A stretch of DNA of 64,000 bases from a virus, in the IMG/VR virus record IMGVR_UViG_3300037258_000046, positions 1-64,000 of that record; one strand, given 5' to 3'. The translations under genes and the position numbers were made by a program. Positions 23,707 through 30,792 of the stretch are shown here, in pieces. Numbering within the stretch: position 1 is the stretch's first letter; each line of letters starts with the position of its first letter. The notes under the pieces were generated by a model. It saw nothing but the letters and a program-made list of their open reading frames with translations. It was not told the DNA's origin and made no database searches.

Positions 23707-24310
23707 CGCCGCACCGCATGCCGTGACCGAAGCGCCGCTCGAACTCGCGCCACGGCATCCAGACGCCGCTCTTGAAGAACCCCCACTCGCGCTGTAGCGC
23801 GCCCATCGCCACGATCGTCCACGCGCCGCTCGAATGCACGCGCGTCCGGTGCCGATGCTCCGCAGCCCGGTAGCGAACCATCCCCGCGCGCATCGTCTCG
23901 CGCAGCGTCACGCCGTCGCCGTCGCAGATCCCGCAGACCTTCTCCTCCCACCGCGGCTCCGTTCCGTACAGCCACATCGACCGGCACGAGCAGACCGGCA
24001 GACCGACGTCGGTGCGTCCCGGCATCGGCGGAGCGAGCTTGCACAGCGCGCAGACGCGCCAGCGCGCCTCCCCAGCGCAGAACGGACACGGCGCCATGTC
24101 GTCATAGGCGCCGCGCAGCACGAACGTCAGGAACGGCCGCGGGTGATCGTGCACCGCGCGATCGTCAGCGTTCGGCAGGAACCGATGAACCATCAGCTTC
24201 CCCACGCGCGGCCCGAGATTGAGCAGCGTCCAGCGATGCAGCAGCGGGCACTCCGGCGGCCCGATCACCTCGCGCCGCAGAGGCCAATACCCGGTCAGCG
24301 AATGGATCAC
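23699..24310 (-). CDS. Cupin-like protein with inserted DnaJ-type zinc ribbon, 203 aa
   Basis: GTGA overlap start. The cupin strands carry VHRFLPNADDRAVHDHP (His54, His56), FVLRGAYDD and a distal HRHRTRVHS...WTIVAMG, the usual metal-binding arrangement. Between them sit four Cys pairs: CPFC, CALC, CSC and CGICDGDG, the last like the CxxCxGxG units of DnaJ. So two metal sites are likely: a cupin centre and a zinc ribbon. Substrate unknown. Confidence 0.65.
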   Translation of the reverse strand: MIHSLTGYWPLRREVIGPPECPLLHRWTLLNLGPRVGKLMVHRFLPNADDRAVHDHPRPFLTFVLRGAYDDMAPCPFCAGEARWRVCALCKLAPPMPGRTDVGLPVCSCRSMWLYGTEPRWEEKVCGICDGDGVTLRETMRAGMVRYRAAEHRHRTRVHSSGAWTIVAMGALQREWGFFKSGVWMPWREFERRFGHGMRCGDE

Positions 24311-24543
24311 GGGAGCGGCCACCGCGCGATCACGCCGTCGGCCTCTTCGTCCGGTCGGTTGTAGTAGCGCGTCAGCATCGCCTTCACGTCCGCATCGGTC
24401 CAGCGCCGCTCGCCGCGGATCTCGTCCTCGGCGTCCAGGATCGCGTCGATCAGGGGATCGGCGAGCGTGCCGAGCCCCGGTGCGATGCCGTCGAGTCGAT
24501 CTCGCCACGCCGCACGCCGCGGCGCGTCGGTTGCTTGTGCCAT
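24307..24543 (-). CDS. Hypothetical helical protein, 78 aa
   Basis: AGGAGG before ATG. Contains LADPLIDAILDAEDEI and DADVKAMLTRYYNRPDEEADG. Acidic and soluble; unknown. A degenerate promoter motif lies upstream. Confidence 0.6.
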   Translation of the reverse strand: MAQATDAPRRAAWRDRLDGIAPGLGTLADPLIDAILDAEDEIRGERRWTDADVKAMLTRYYNRPDEEADGVIARWPLP

Positions 24544-24553
24544 CGTCGCCTCC

Positions 24554-24799
24554 TCAGTCGGGTTGCGCGACGGAAGGTAGCAGCTCCTCGATCGGCACGT
24601 CCTCCTGCGAGCGGCGCGCGACCATCCTCGAATTGTAGGTGCGCGTCTCGGCTTCCTTGTCGAGCGACACGCGGATCTCGTCCATCCGCTGCTTGCAGCC
24701 CGGGCACAAGAACGACTTCGGCGCGCGCTCGTTCTTGCAGTTGAAGCCGCCGCAGATGTTGCCCTTGCGCTTGCTCGGCGCGAATGCCCCGCGGCTCAC
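24554..24799 (-). CDS. Zinc-finger protein, 81 aa
   Basis: GTGA overlap start. ICGGFNCKNERAPKSFLCPGC holds four Cys of a compact zinc finger (that segment is about residues 15-35), followed by a charged helix. The last codons (VAQPD) are the CGCAACCCGAC part of the next promoter motif. Confidence 0.6.
   Translation of the reverse strand: MSRGAFAPSKRKGNICGGFNCKNERAPKSFLCPGCKQRMDEIRVSLDKEAETRTYNSRMVARRSQEDVPIEELLPSVAQPD
24557..24582 (-). promoter_or_regulatory. Degenerate promoter motif copy (TACCTT)
   Basis: TGCTACCTT replaces TGCTACAGT, while the CGCGCAACCCGACTG tail is kept. It lies inside the end of the zinc-finger gene and before the gene at 24543. Confidence 0.4.
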
Positions 24800-25098
24800 C
24801 CGGGCCCCAGCTCGTGAACGGTTCCCTTCTCCGCTTCCCGGTAGTGCGGGTGACAGAGCGGATGGCCGTGCGACGGGTGCACATGCCACGAGATCCTCTT
24901 GCAGCCGTCGACGTGACACTCGTGGAGCTGCTTCCAGTGAGAGAACGCCTTCCGCGCTCCCCACGCCACGACCGCCAGCGAGATCAGCCACTCGACCCAC
25001 TGCTGCGCGTCGCTCTCGACGCCGCTCCAGAGCTGATAGCCGTTGCCGTGCAGCGGGTGCGCGACGCCGCCGCCGAGGAATGCGAGCACGAGATGCAC
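24796..25098 (-). CDS. Membrane-anchored Cys/His protein, 100 aa
   Basis: N-terminal hydrophobic residues and a second hydrophobic stretch (WVEWLISLAVVAWGA) are followed by HECHVDGCKRISWHVHPSHG and CHPHY, a dense Cys/His cluster that should bind zinc. Function unknown. Confidence 0.6.
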   Translation of the reverse strand: MHLVLAFLGGGVAHPLHGNGYQLWSGVESDAQQWVEWLISLAVVAWGARKAFSHWKQLHECHVDGCKRISWHVHPSHGHPLCHPHYREAEKGTVHELGPG

Positions 25099-25127
25099 GC
25101 CCGCAGGGTAGACCGGGCCCCCGACGT

Positions 25128-25409
25128 CTAGAACAGCTTCGGGTGCTCCTCACGACCCACGTGCGCGCGCTTGCCGTACTCCTTGCAGGTCGAGTGATGC
25201 GGCGTCCAGGTCTGCGGCACCATCTCGTCAGCGACCGCGGCGAGCGCCTGCGCGTGGTTCGGCCACTTCCGCGCGAAGCCGTCCTCGCCGACCGTGACGG
25301 TCCCGGCCTCGTTGTTGGGCTCAGCGTCGAGCGGGATGCGGTTCTGATTGATCGTCGCGACCCACCGCATCATCAGCCCGCAGTCGCGGCACGGCTCCAT
25401 GCGCGCCAT
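25128..25409 (-). CDS. Small zinc-ribbon protein, 93 aa
   Basis: TGATG overlap start. CRDCG near the N-terminus and HHSTC near the C-terminus suggest a bipartite zinc site. The middle has NRIPLDAEPN, also found in small phage zinc proteins. Unknown role. Confidence 0.6.
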   Translation of the reverse strand: MARMEPCRDCGLMMRWVATINQNRIPLDAEPNNEAGTVTVGEDGFARKWPNHAQALAAVADEMVPQTWTPHHSTCKEYGKRAHVGREEHPKLF

Positions 25410-25633
25410 CAGCTCACCCGCACCCATCCCTCGACGAGCTGCTGCCGCGTCCGCCAGACCGCGCGGACGCCGCCGTACATCTGCCCGCCGCTCTGCGCGT
25501 CGCTCACGTCGAGCCCGAGCGGATACAGCCTGATCCCCCAGCGCGACTCCTCCACGGCCACGATCCGCCACAGACGCCCGCAGCCTCGCCGCGGGCGCCA
25601 TACCTGATGAAGCGCTGGACCGTCTGTCGTCAC
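25409..25633 (-). CDS. Hypothetical protein, 74 aa
   Basis: GTGA overlap start. Beta-rich, aromatic and basic (HQVWRPRRGCGRLWRIVAVE, SRWGIRLYPLG). Not recognised. Confidence 0.55.
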   Translation of the reverse strand: MTTDGPALHQVWRPRRGCGRLWRIVAVEESRWGIRLYPLGLDVSDAQSGGQMYGGVRAVWRTRQQLVEGWVRVS

Positions 25634-25920
25634 TGGCACATCTCGCAGCGATCGTCTGGCGGGCAGCCCACGCGCCCCGTCGCCGCCCAATGTTCGAGGG
25701 CGTAGGGATCGACGCCGAACGCGTCCGCCTCCGTCCACTCCTCCGGCGGCAGGTCAGCCCGACACACCGAAAACGCCGCGCCGAAGATCCCCACGCTCGG
25801 ATCGTCGGGCTCGAAGTCAATCACCTCGAAGCGTCCGGTGATCTTGCACGACAGGCCACCGGACGTCGTGGCCGGAAAGTCGACGAAGTCGAACTCGCGC
25901 CCGACGAGCGGCGCGCTCAT
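25630..25920 (-). CDS. Hypothetical protein, 96 aa
   Basis: ATGA overlap start. A beta-rich domain (FVDFPATTSGGLSCKITGRF, VIDFEPDD) and a C-terminal CPPDDRCEMC cluster. Unknown function. Confidence 0.6.
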   Translation of the reverse strand: MSAPLVGREFDFVDFPATTSGGLSCKITGRFEVIDFEPDDPSVGIFGAAFSVCRADLPPEEWTEADAFGVDPYALEHWAATGRVGCPPDDRCEMCQ

Positions 25921-26789
25921 GCGACCACCGCGACTTCCAGCAGCTCCGCCTTCGAGGGGCGCATGAAGAACCCGAAGCTCTCGTCGTCGCGGCTGGCCTC
26001 GACCGTCGCCGTGAACGTCACGCGCGAGCCCTTCTCGACGCCCGGGATCTCCTGATACATGCCGTCTGCGTCGTGGAAGCGCGACATCTCGATCGCGGCC
26101 GGAACGCTCCCCCACACCTTGAAGCCGCGGTCGTCACGGACGAGCATCTTGTGCTGCTCGCCGTAGTCGCTCGTCTGCCACTTCTCCGAGAGCACCTCGC
26201 CCGTGATCACGATGCGACCCTCGACCACCGGCGCCGTCGGCTCCGGCGCCACGTCCTCGGCGAGCAGGTCGCGAGCCATCGTGCGCATGATCGCCGCGAC
26301 GTAGCGGTCGCTCGTCGAGCCGTAGTTGCGGACCTTCTGCGCGAACTTGTGGCAGAACTCGGACGGGTGATCAGCGGCGAAGCCGAACGCCACCTCGCGG
26401 TCCGGGTCGATCGCGAACCACCGCAGCCGGATCGTCTTGATGCGCTGCGCTGCGCGGTCAAGCTCGGCGCGCTTGCGCATCGCGTGGAACTCGCCGGTCG
26501 CGCGCTCGAAGCGATTGTCTAGGCACGTCTCGCCGACGCGGATCAGCTCGCCCGTCGGCAGGTATTCCATCACCGCGTAGTAGCGGATGCGCGCGCCGCA
26601 GTGATAGCAGCTCCCCGCGCTGTAGTTCTCGCCGAACTTCTTGCCGTCTGCCGTCGCCGCGCGAATCGTCGGGTCGATGTAGGCAGGCTCGCCGTCAGCG
26701 CCGCCGAAGTCGCCGCAGCCGACGAACTCGTAATCCTCAGTGACTAGGTTCTTTGGGGCGTGGACGTCGGTGCGAATGTTGCGTGTCAT
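25917..26789 (-). CDS. Hypothetical zinc-binding protein, 290 aa
   Basis: Start at MTRNIRTDVH behind TGGAGC, downstream of a full promoter. A CYHCGARIRYYAVMEYL ribbon near residues 60-75, a long helical part with ATGEFHAMRKRAELDRAAQR, and a C-terminal OB-like part (VVEGRIVITGEVLSEKWQTS, GSRVTFTATVEAS) are visible. The last could bind single-stranded nucleic acid; this is an inference from strand order. Confidence 0.6.
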   Translation of the reverse strand: MTRNIRTDVHAPKNLVTEDYEFVGCGDFGGADGEPAYIDPTIRAATADGKKFGENYSAGSCYHCGARIRYYAVMEYLPTGELIRVGETCLDNRFERATGEFHAMRKRAELDRAAQRIKTIRLRWFAIDPDREVAFGFAADHPSEFCHKFAQKVRNYGSTSDRYVAAIMRTMARDLLAEDVAPEPTAPVVEGRIVITGEVLSEKWQTSDYGEQHKMLVRDDRGFKVWGSVPAAIEMSRFHDADGMYQEIPGVEKGSRVTFTATVEASRDDESFGFFMRPSKAELLEVAVVA

Positions 26790-27117
26790 CGTGGGCTCCA
26801 GTCGTCTCGGGTTGCGCTGCAAACTGTAGCACAACCGTCGGCGTGTGTGTCAAGTCCTCGATCGCCCCGCAGAGCGGGCACGGCGCGCGCTCTCTCCCGC
26901 CCTCCGGGTTGCGCATCCGGGCCCCACACTCGCACTCCCGCCACGCATGCCCGGCGTACACGTACGCGCCGCGCACGAGCCGATACAGGGCCCTCCCGGG
27001 CCCCGGCCGGTCGAAGCACATGCCGCCCGAGCGCCGCTCGCCAATCCAGACGAACGGCGCCCGAGCGCACGCATCAAGCCCGTCGTGCGGGCCGCCCACT
27101 ACAGCGACCCGCGGCAC
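26737..27117 (-). CDS. Zinc-ribbon protein, 126 aa
   Basis: GTG two bases after the peptidase stop. Begins PRVAVVGGPHDGLD; CECGARMRNPEGG with CPLCG makes the zinc ribbon at about residues 65-90. The frame continues through the next promoter and the start of the next gene (52-nt overlap), so the last 40 residues double as regulatory DNA. That makes the true C-terminus less certain. Confidence 0.55.
   Translation of the reverse strand: MPRVAVVGGPHDGLDACARAPFVWIGERRSGGMCFDRPGPGRALYRLVRGAYVYAGHAWRECECGARMRNPEGGRERAPCPLCGAIEDLTHTPTVVLQFAAQPETTGAHDDTQHSHRRPRPKEPSH
26807..26853 (-). promoter_or_regulatory. Strong promoter TTGACA-N19-TACAGT
   Basis: TTGACA at 26848-26853, TACAGT at 26823-26828 in TGTGCTACAGT, then CAGCGCAACCCGAG. 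Lies inside the 3' end of the zinc-ribbon gene and drives the gene at 26789. Confidence 0.85.
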
Positions 27118-27118
27118 C

Positions 27119-27994
27119 TCAGCTCGCCGGGACCGACGGCACCTTCGCCGCGTCCGCCAGCAGCTTCGACCAGTCCACGCCGTTGATCGTCCGCGACTTC
27201 TGGCCGAGCTGGTCATGCGTGAGCACAAAAAATCCCTGCACCGCGTACGCGTGGTCGAAGTCGTTGTCCTCGACCAGCTCCGAGCCCCACGTCACGACCA
27301 GCAGCCCGTTCTGATCGTAGGAGCGCAACGGAATGTCGTGATAGCCCCACGAGCCGACCGCGCTGTCGCCCTTGAGCTTCGGATCGACCAGCTCCCACTC
27401 GCCGCTCGCCGTCTGCTTCTGCGCCGTCATCGGCAGCCCGACCGCCCGGAAGCAGACCATGAACTCGTAGATCGCGAGCTGCGTCAGCGCGAGCTGCGAC
27501 GGGTCGACATAGACGGAGACGGGCGCCTTGTGCCGCGTCTTGTTCGCCTGACAGTAGATCCCCGGGTTCTTCCAATACTGCGAGAGCACCTTGTTATCGG
27601 TGCCCTGATCGGTGTCCGGATCACCGGGCACGTAGCCGCCCACGTGCTCGTAGAGCCGCTCCGCGTCCTCGTCGACGAACTGCACGTGCGCCTCGCCCTC
27701 GATCGCGCGCATCGCCTCGATGCCGTGGCAGGCCATCGCCTCGCCGCAGTCGCCGAGCGTGTCGTTCATCAGCATTCCCCACGGGTAGCCCGGCAGGTCG
27801 CGATGCACCGCGGGCGGCAGCGTCTCGGCGATGTTGTCGGGGTCCGCCGTCAGGTAGTCCGACAGGTCCAGGTCGGGCTCGTGCGGCTTCGTGATCGGCC
27901 CGTTCACACGCAGGCGCTCCGGATGCTTGAGCGCCGGGTGAAGCGTGCGGTCGATGCTGCGCAGGGAGAAAGATGCGTCGCGCTCGCCACTCAT
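27119..27994 (-). CDS. Putative papain-like cysteine peptidase, 291 aa
   Basis: Contains MLMNDTLGDCGEAMACHGIE (candidate nucleophile Cys83), then TDQGTDNKVLSQYWKNPGI, then GSWGYHDIPL (candidate His219) and VVTWGSEL. This order (GDC, TDxG, WxxxGI, GxH, VTWG) recurs in a family of actinobacterial and phage proteins that look like papain-fold peptidases. The ATG at 27994 has GAGGAG 11 bases before it. Could process phage or host proteins; no lysis partner is visible beside it. Confidence 0.5.
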   Translation of the reverse strand: MSGERDASFSLRSIDRTLHPALKHPERLRVNGPITKPHEPDLDLSDYLTADPDNIAETLPPAVHRDLPGYPWGMLMNDTLGDCGEAMACHGIEAMRAIEGEAHVQFVDEDAERLYEHVGGYVPGDPDTDQGTDNKVLSQYWKNPGIYCQANKTRHKAPVSVYVDPSQLALTQLAIYEFMVCFRAVGLPMTAQKQTASGEWELVDPKLKGDSAVGSWGYHDIPLRSYDQNGLLVVTWGSELVEDNDFDHAYAVQGFFVLTHDQLGQKSRTINGVDWSKLLADAAKVPSVPAS

Positions 27995-28034
27995 TGCAGG
28001 TATGGCTCCTCGTACTCGATGGTGGGCGGCGCGC

Positions 28035-28259
28035 CTAGTTCTCGGGCGCCGCGCTGATGATCTGCTCGATCGCGCCGACCGCTGACGCGGGCACGACCAC
28101 CTCTTCGTAATGCTCGGAGTCCGGATTCGCAATGCTGATCCGAAGCTCCGGCGCCGACCCGTCGGGCTCGGCCCAAATCCCGATCGTCAGGTCACGCTCG
28201 CGCTGCTCGTGATTGAGCGTGCGAATCGTTGTCGCTTGGCCTGTTTGCTCTAGCGCCAT
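28035..28259 (-). CDS. Hypothetical protein, 74 aa
   Basis: GGAAGG before ATG. Beta-strand-rich (DLTIGIWAEP, ELRISIANPDSEHYEEVVVP) with a final helix. Unknown. Confidence 0.6.
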   Translation of the reverse strand: MALEQTGQATTIRTLNHEQRERDLTIGIWAEPDGSAPELRISIANPDSEHYEEVVVPASAVGAIEQIISAAPEN

Positions 28260-28309
28260 GCCTCACCTTCCGCTGTCGTGGTCGCGCTCAGTGTACCCCG
28301 AACGCAGAC

Positions 28310-28333
28310 GGGACCGGCATCCGTGCCGGTCCC
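28310..28333 (-). terminator. Perfect 10-bp hairpin after the acidic microprotein gene
   Basis: GGGACCGGCA (28310-28319) pairs with TGCCGGTCCC (28324-28333) around a four-base loop. No T tract on either side; may be an attenuator or RNA-stabilising stem. Confidence 0.45.
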
Positions 28334-28359
28334 GATTCACAGCCTACGCTCAGACGGCG

Positions 28360-28515
28360 CTACTCGCCGTCGACGTCCTCGCCTTGCTCGCCCTGCTCGG
28401 CGTCGCCCTGCTCCGTCTCCGGCGTCTCCGGCGTCTCGGCGGGCTCCTGCGTGATCTCCACATCGCCGTCGCCGTGCTGCTCGACGTGCACTCCGTCTCG
28501 CTGCTCTTCCGTCAT
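28360..28515 (-). CDS. Acidic microprotein, 51 aa
   Basis: AAGGAG before ATG, downstream of a motif copy. Extremely acidic, repeating Glu/Gln/Thr/Pro units (PAETPETPETEQGDAEQGE). Isoelectric point must be very low; could mimic nucleic acid, as DNA-mimic phage proteins do. That role is speculation. Confidence 0.6.
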   Translation of the reverse strand: MTEEQRDGVHVEQHGDGDVEITQEPAETPETPETEQGDAEQGEQGEDVDGE

Positions 28516-28529
28516 CGCCTGCTCCTTCG

Positions 28530-28556
28530 TCGGGTTGACCGCCCGGGAGACTACCC
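28530..28556 (-). promoter_or_regulatory. Divergent promoter motif copy (TAGTCT)
   Basis: GGGTAGTCT then GGTCAACCCGACG; -10-like hexamer at 28548-28553. Spacing of the tail matches the other copies. Confidence 0.4.
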
Positions 28557-28563
28557 GGACGGT

Positions 28564-29355
28564 CTACGCCTCTACCGGCTCGGCTTCGCGCGGCGCCAGC
28601 CCGGCCGCAGCAGCAGCAGCGCCGAACTGCGCCAGATGCAGCTCTTCGACGTACGCCAGCCGCGCGTCGACGGCCGTGTCCGATGCCGTGTCGACCGCGG
28701 GCGCGTCGCCGCGCTTGCGCGCGAACGCGTTGACCAGCTCGATCGCGGTCCCGACCGCCTGCTCCGTGACCGCGACGTCGTCGAGACGCACGTCGGCGCC
28801 GGGCTCGGCGAAGTCGTTGAAGAACGCCAGCTCGCACAGCATCAGCGCGTTCCCGCCGCGGCGCGGCCGCAGCACGCCGAGCTTCTCGCGCGACGTCGAG
28901 ATCCACTTCACGACCGCCACGCGGTCGGTCTTGTGCAGCGCTTGCGTGAGCAGCTTGAGCGCCGGGCCCGTGCCGTTGCGCGGCTGAACCCAATACGAGC
29001 CGACGATGCGCTCCGTCGGCACCGATCGGTAGTCGATCGTCTCCAGCACCTCCATCGCCGGATGCGCCTCGACCGACGCCTCCGTGATCGCCGCGAGCCG
29101 CTCAGGGTCGAGCTTGATCACGCGGCTGTCGCTGACGCGCACCGCCTTGTAGACGCCATCTGCGGGCGTCCGCGAGCCGCCGCCGCCGCCGCCCATGGTC
29201 GACGTGACCGGCACCGCCTCGCCCGTCTCCGGGTCGACCTCGTCGCGAACGTACTCCGTCTTCGGCTCACGGCTGTGCACCGTCTTCGCGAACGAAACCT
29301 CAAGCTGAAAGTCGCCAAATGCGATCGCCGTGTTCCGTGCTCCACGTCCTGCCAT
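28564..29355 (-). CDS. ku: Ku-family DNA end-binding protein
   Basis: AGGAGG five bases before ATG at 29355; 263 residues, near bacterial Ku length. RNTAIAFGDFQLEVSFAKTV aligns with the Ku opening (WKGxISFGLVxVPVxLYxAT). Later come VIKLDPERLAAI, MEVLETIDYRSVPTERI, GSYWVQPRNGTGPALKLL and TQALHKTDRVAVVKWI, the successive strands and helix of the Ku beta barrel, then a shorter C-terminus. Ku rings thread onto double-strand ends and recruit a ligase. No LigD-like ligase is in this window, so it may use a host ligase, protect phage ends, or act alone. It has its own promoter motif. Confidence 0.9.
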   Translation of the reverse strand: MAGRGARNTAIAFGDFQLEVSFAKTVHSREPKTEYVRDEVDPETGEAVPVTSTMGGGGGGSRTPADGVYKAVRVSDSRVIKLDPERLAAITEASVEAHPAMEVLETIDYRSVPTERIVGSYWVQPRNGTGPALKLLTQALHKTDRVAVVKWISTSREKLGVLRPRRGGNALMLCELAFFNDFAEPGADVRLDDVAVTEQAVGTAIELVNAFARKRGDAPAVDTASDTAVDARLAYVEELHLAQFGAAAAAAGLAPREAEPVEA

Positions 29356-29369
29356 CACTGCCTCCTGTC

Positions 29370-29396
29370 TGTCGGGTTGCGCGACAGACTGTAGCA
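29370..29396 (-). promoter_or_regulatory. Promoter motif copy before ku
   Basis: TGCTACAGT (TACAGT at 29388-29393) then CTGTCGCGCAACCCGAC. It begins immediately after the TAG of the upstream gene; no TTGACA at 19 nt. Confidence 0.65.
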
Positions 29397-29397
29397 G

Positions 29398-29904
29398 CTA
29401 CGGGGACGCCGCGGGCGCCGGGCCGATGCCGACGCGCGCGTTGCAATCCTCGTGCGGCTGGAGCGTGTTGATCAGCGCGACCGTGAACGCGCGCGTGCCC
29501 GCGAGCTGCCTGCTCACCGCCTGCCGCTGCGACGGCGGCGTCTGCGCGATGACCGCCGCGAACTGCTGATTGAGCACCTTGAGCGTGTTCGCGTTGCGCG
29601 TGTTCTGCGCGTTGCACGAGTCCAACCGCGACGCCTGAATCTCCCCGATCGCCTTCTGATTCTGCACGCTCGCGTGCCGCGCGTCGTCGCTCGCATGACG
29701 CGCACCCTCGACGCCCACCGCCGCGAGCGCCACTCCCCCGAGCGCCAGCACCGACACGATCAGCACCCCCCACAGCAGCCGCCGCGAGAGCTGCGCCCAC
29801 GCGTTGCGCATGTCGTGGAAGCGCGCATCGAACTCCTCGTGCGTCACATGGCTCTTGGGGTCCCGATCGAACGGCAGAGTGTCATGCGGGGGCATCGTCG
29901 TCAC
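29398..29904 (-). CDS. Single-span membrane protein, 168 aa
   Basis: GTGA overlap start. About 40 cytoplasmic residues, one transmembrane segment (RRLLWGVLIVSVLALGGVAL), then a helical outer part with two Cys (LDSCNAQNT and HEDCNARVG). Such a layout is seen in phage spanin or holin neighbourhoods but no known family is evident. Confidence 0.6.
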   Translation of the reverse strand: MTTMPPHDTLPFDRDPKSHVTHEEFDARFHDMRNAWAQLSRRLLWGVLIVSVLALGGVALAAVGVEGARHASDDARHASVQNQKAIGEIQASRLDSCNAQNTRNANTLKVLNQQFAAVIAQTPPSQRQAVSRQLAGTRAFTVALINTLQPHEDCNARVGIGPAPAASP

Positions 29905-30077
29905 GGCCGTCTCCTCAGATGGTAGAGACACAGCGTCACCACGCACACGATGTAAGCCGCGATCGCCGGGCGCGCCGCGCTCGCGTCGACGCGATACCAG
30001 CAGTACACGCCGATCGTGCCCGCCGCCGTTAGCAGCGTGATCTTCGCCTGAGTGAACAGCGAGCGCATCGCGCTCAC
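29901..30077 (-). CDS. Two-span small membrane protein, 58 aa
   Basis: GTGA overlap start (an ATG three codons in is possible). Two hydrophobic segments (ITLLTAAGTIGVYCWY, AAYIVCVVTLCLYHL) and a basic tail. Small two-span proteins of this kind include holins and superinfection proteins; unproven. Confidence 0.55.
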   Translation of the reverse strand: MSAMRSLFTQAKITLLTAAGTIGVYCWYRVDASAARPAIAAYIVCVVTLCLYHLRRRP

Positions 30078-30331
30078 CGCTCGCCCTCGGCATCCTCGCC
30101 CGGGTGCCGCGCCTGATGCGTGCGGTCGATCTTCTCGAACACCCGAGCCACGCTGTCCCACGTCTGCCCGGTCGCGACGAGCCCGCCCGAAGCAAAGATC
30201 AAATCCGCGTCCTCGCGACCCGTCACGAACCACAAAACGGCGAATGCGATCAGCAGCGCGAGCCCGATGATCTGGATGGTCCGCGGCGAAAGCGGGCGCG
30301 GCGGATCTCTGCGTGGCGGCTGCGTCGGCAT
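30074..30331 (-). CDS. Small membrane protein, 85 aa
   Basis: Pro/Arg-rich start, one strong transmembrane segment (IIGLALLIAFAVLWFV), then a hydrophilic part with DRTHQARHPGEDAEG. No Shine-Dalgarno is clear. Likely inner membrane. Confidence 0.55.
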   Translation of the reverse strand: MPTQPPRRDPPRPLSPRTIQIIGLALLIAFAVLWFVTGREDADLIFASGGLVATGQTWDSVARVFEKIDRTHQARHPGEDAEGER

Positions 30332-30402
30332 TCATCGACTGCGCTCTACGTGAAGGGGACGCACCCCTCCGATCGTACCCGCACGCGCGGGCAGCCCCTA
30401 GA

Positions 30403-30663
30403 TCACGCAGGCGCAGCCGTCGCGCGCTTGCGCTTCGGCTTGCTCGGCGCCGGACCATGCGGCCGCGGCGCACGACGCTCGGCGAACTCCTCGATGTCGT
30501 CGCGCGTCCAGACCGGCGTCCTGCCGACCTTCGCGGGCTCGATCGTGAAGTACCCCGAAGACTGCCAGCGATAGAACGTCATCCGGTCGATGCCGAAGAT
30601 TGTCGCTACCTCGTTGATGCCGACCAGCGGCGGGAGATCCTTCGTCCGCCTCAACCTAGCCAC
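30403..30663 (-). CDS. AlpA/MerR-like excisionase-type DNA-binding protein, 86 aa
   Basis: GTG overlaps the upstream stop by 8 nt. PPLVGINEVATIFGIDRMTFYRWQSSGYFT is a winged helix-turn-helix of the MerR/AlpA/excisionase group, followed by RTPVWTRDDIEEF, the standard end of that fold, and a basic tail. Could regulate phage transcription or direct recombination. Confidence 0.75.
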   Translation of the reverse strand: MARLRRTKDLPPLVGINEVATIFGIDRMTFYRWQSSGYFTIEPAKVGRTPVWTRDDIEEFAERRAPRPHGPAPSKPKRKRATAAPA

Positions 30664-30751
30664 GCCGCATCACCTTCGACGCGAGCCACATCGCCACGAA
30701 CGGCGCAGCGGCCAGCGCTCCGTACCACCATGTCGAGAAGTCTCTGTGCAT
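30656..30751 (-). CDS. Single-span microprotein, 31 aa
   Basis: AAGGAG before ATG. HRDFSTWWYGALAAAPFVAM is one transmembrane helix ending KVMRRG. Shortest gene of a promoter-headed unit, placed between the RusA promoter and the AlpA-like gene. Confidence 0.55.
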   Translation of the reverse strand: MHRDFSTWWYGALAAAPFVAMWLASKVMRRG

Positions 30752-30764
30752 CGCCAGCTCCTTA

Positions 30765-30791
30765 GTCGGGTTGCGCGACACACTGTAGCAG
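30765..30791 (-). promoter_or_regulatory. Promoter motif copy before the 31-aa membrane gene
   Basis: TGCTACAGTGTGTCGC with TACAGT at 30782-30787 and the GCGCAACCCGAC tail, two bases after the TGA of the RusA-like gene. Confidence 0.65.
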
Positions 30792-30792
30792 C

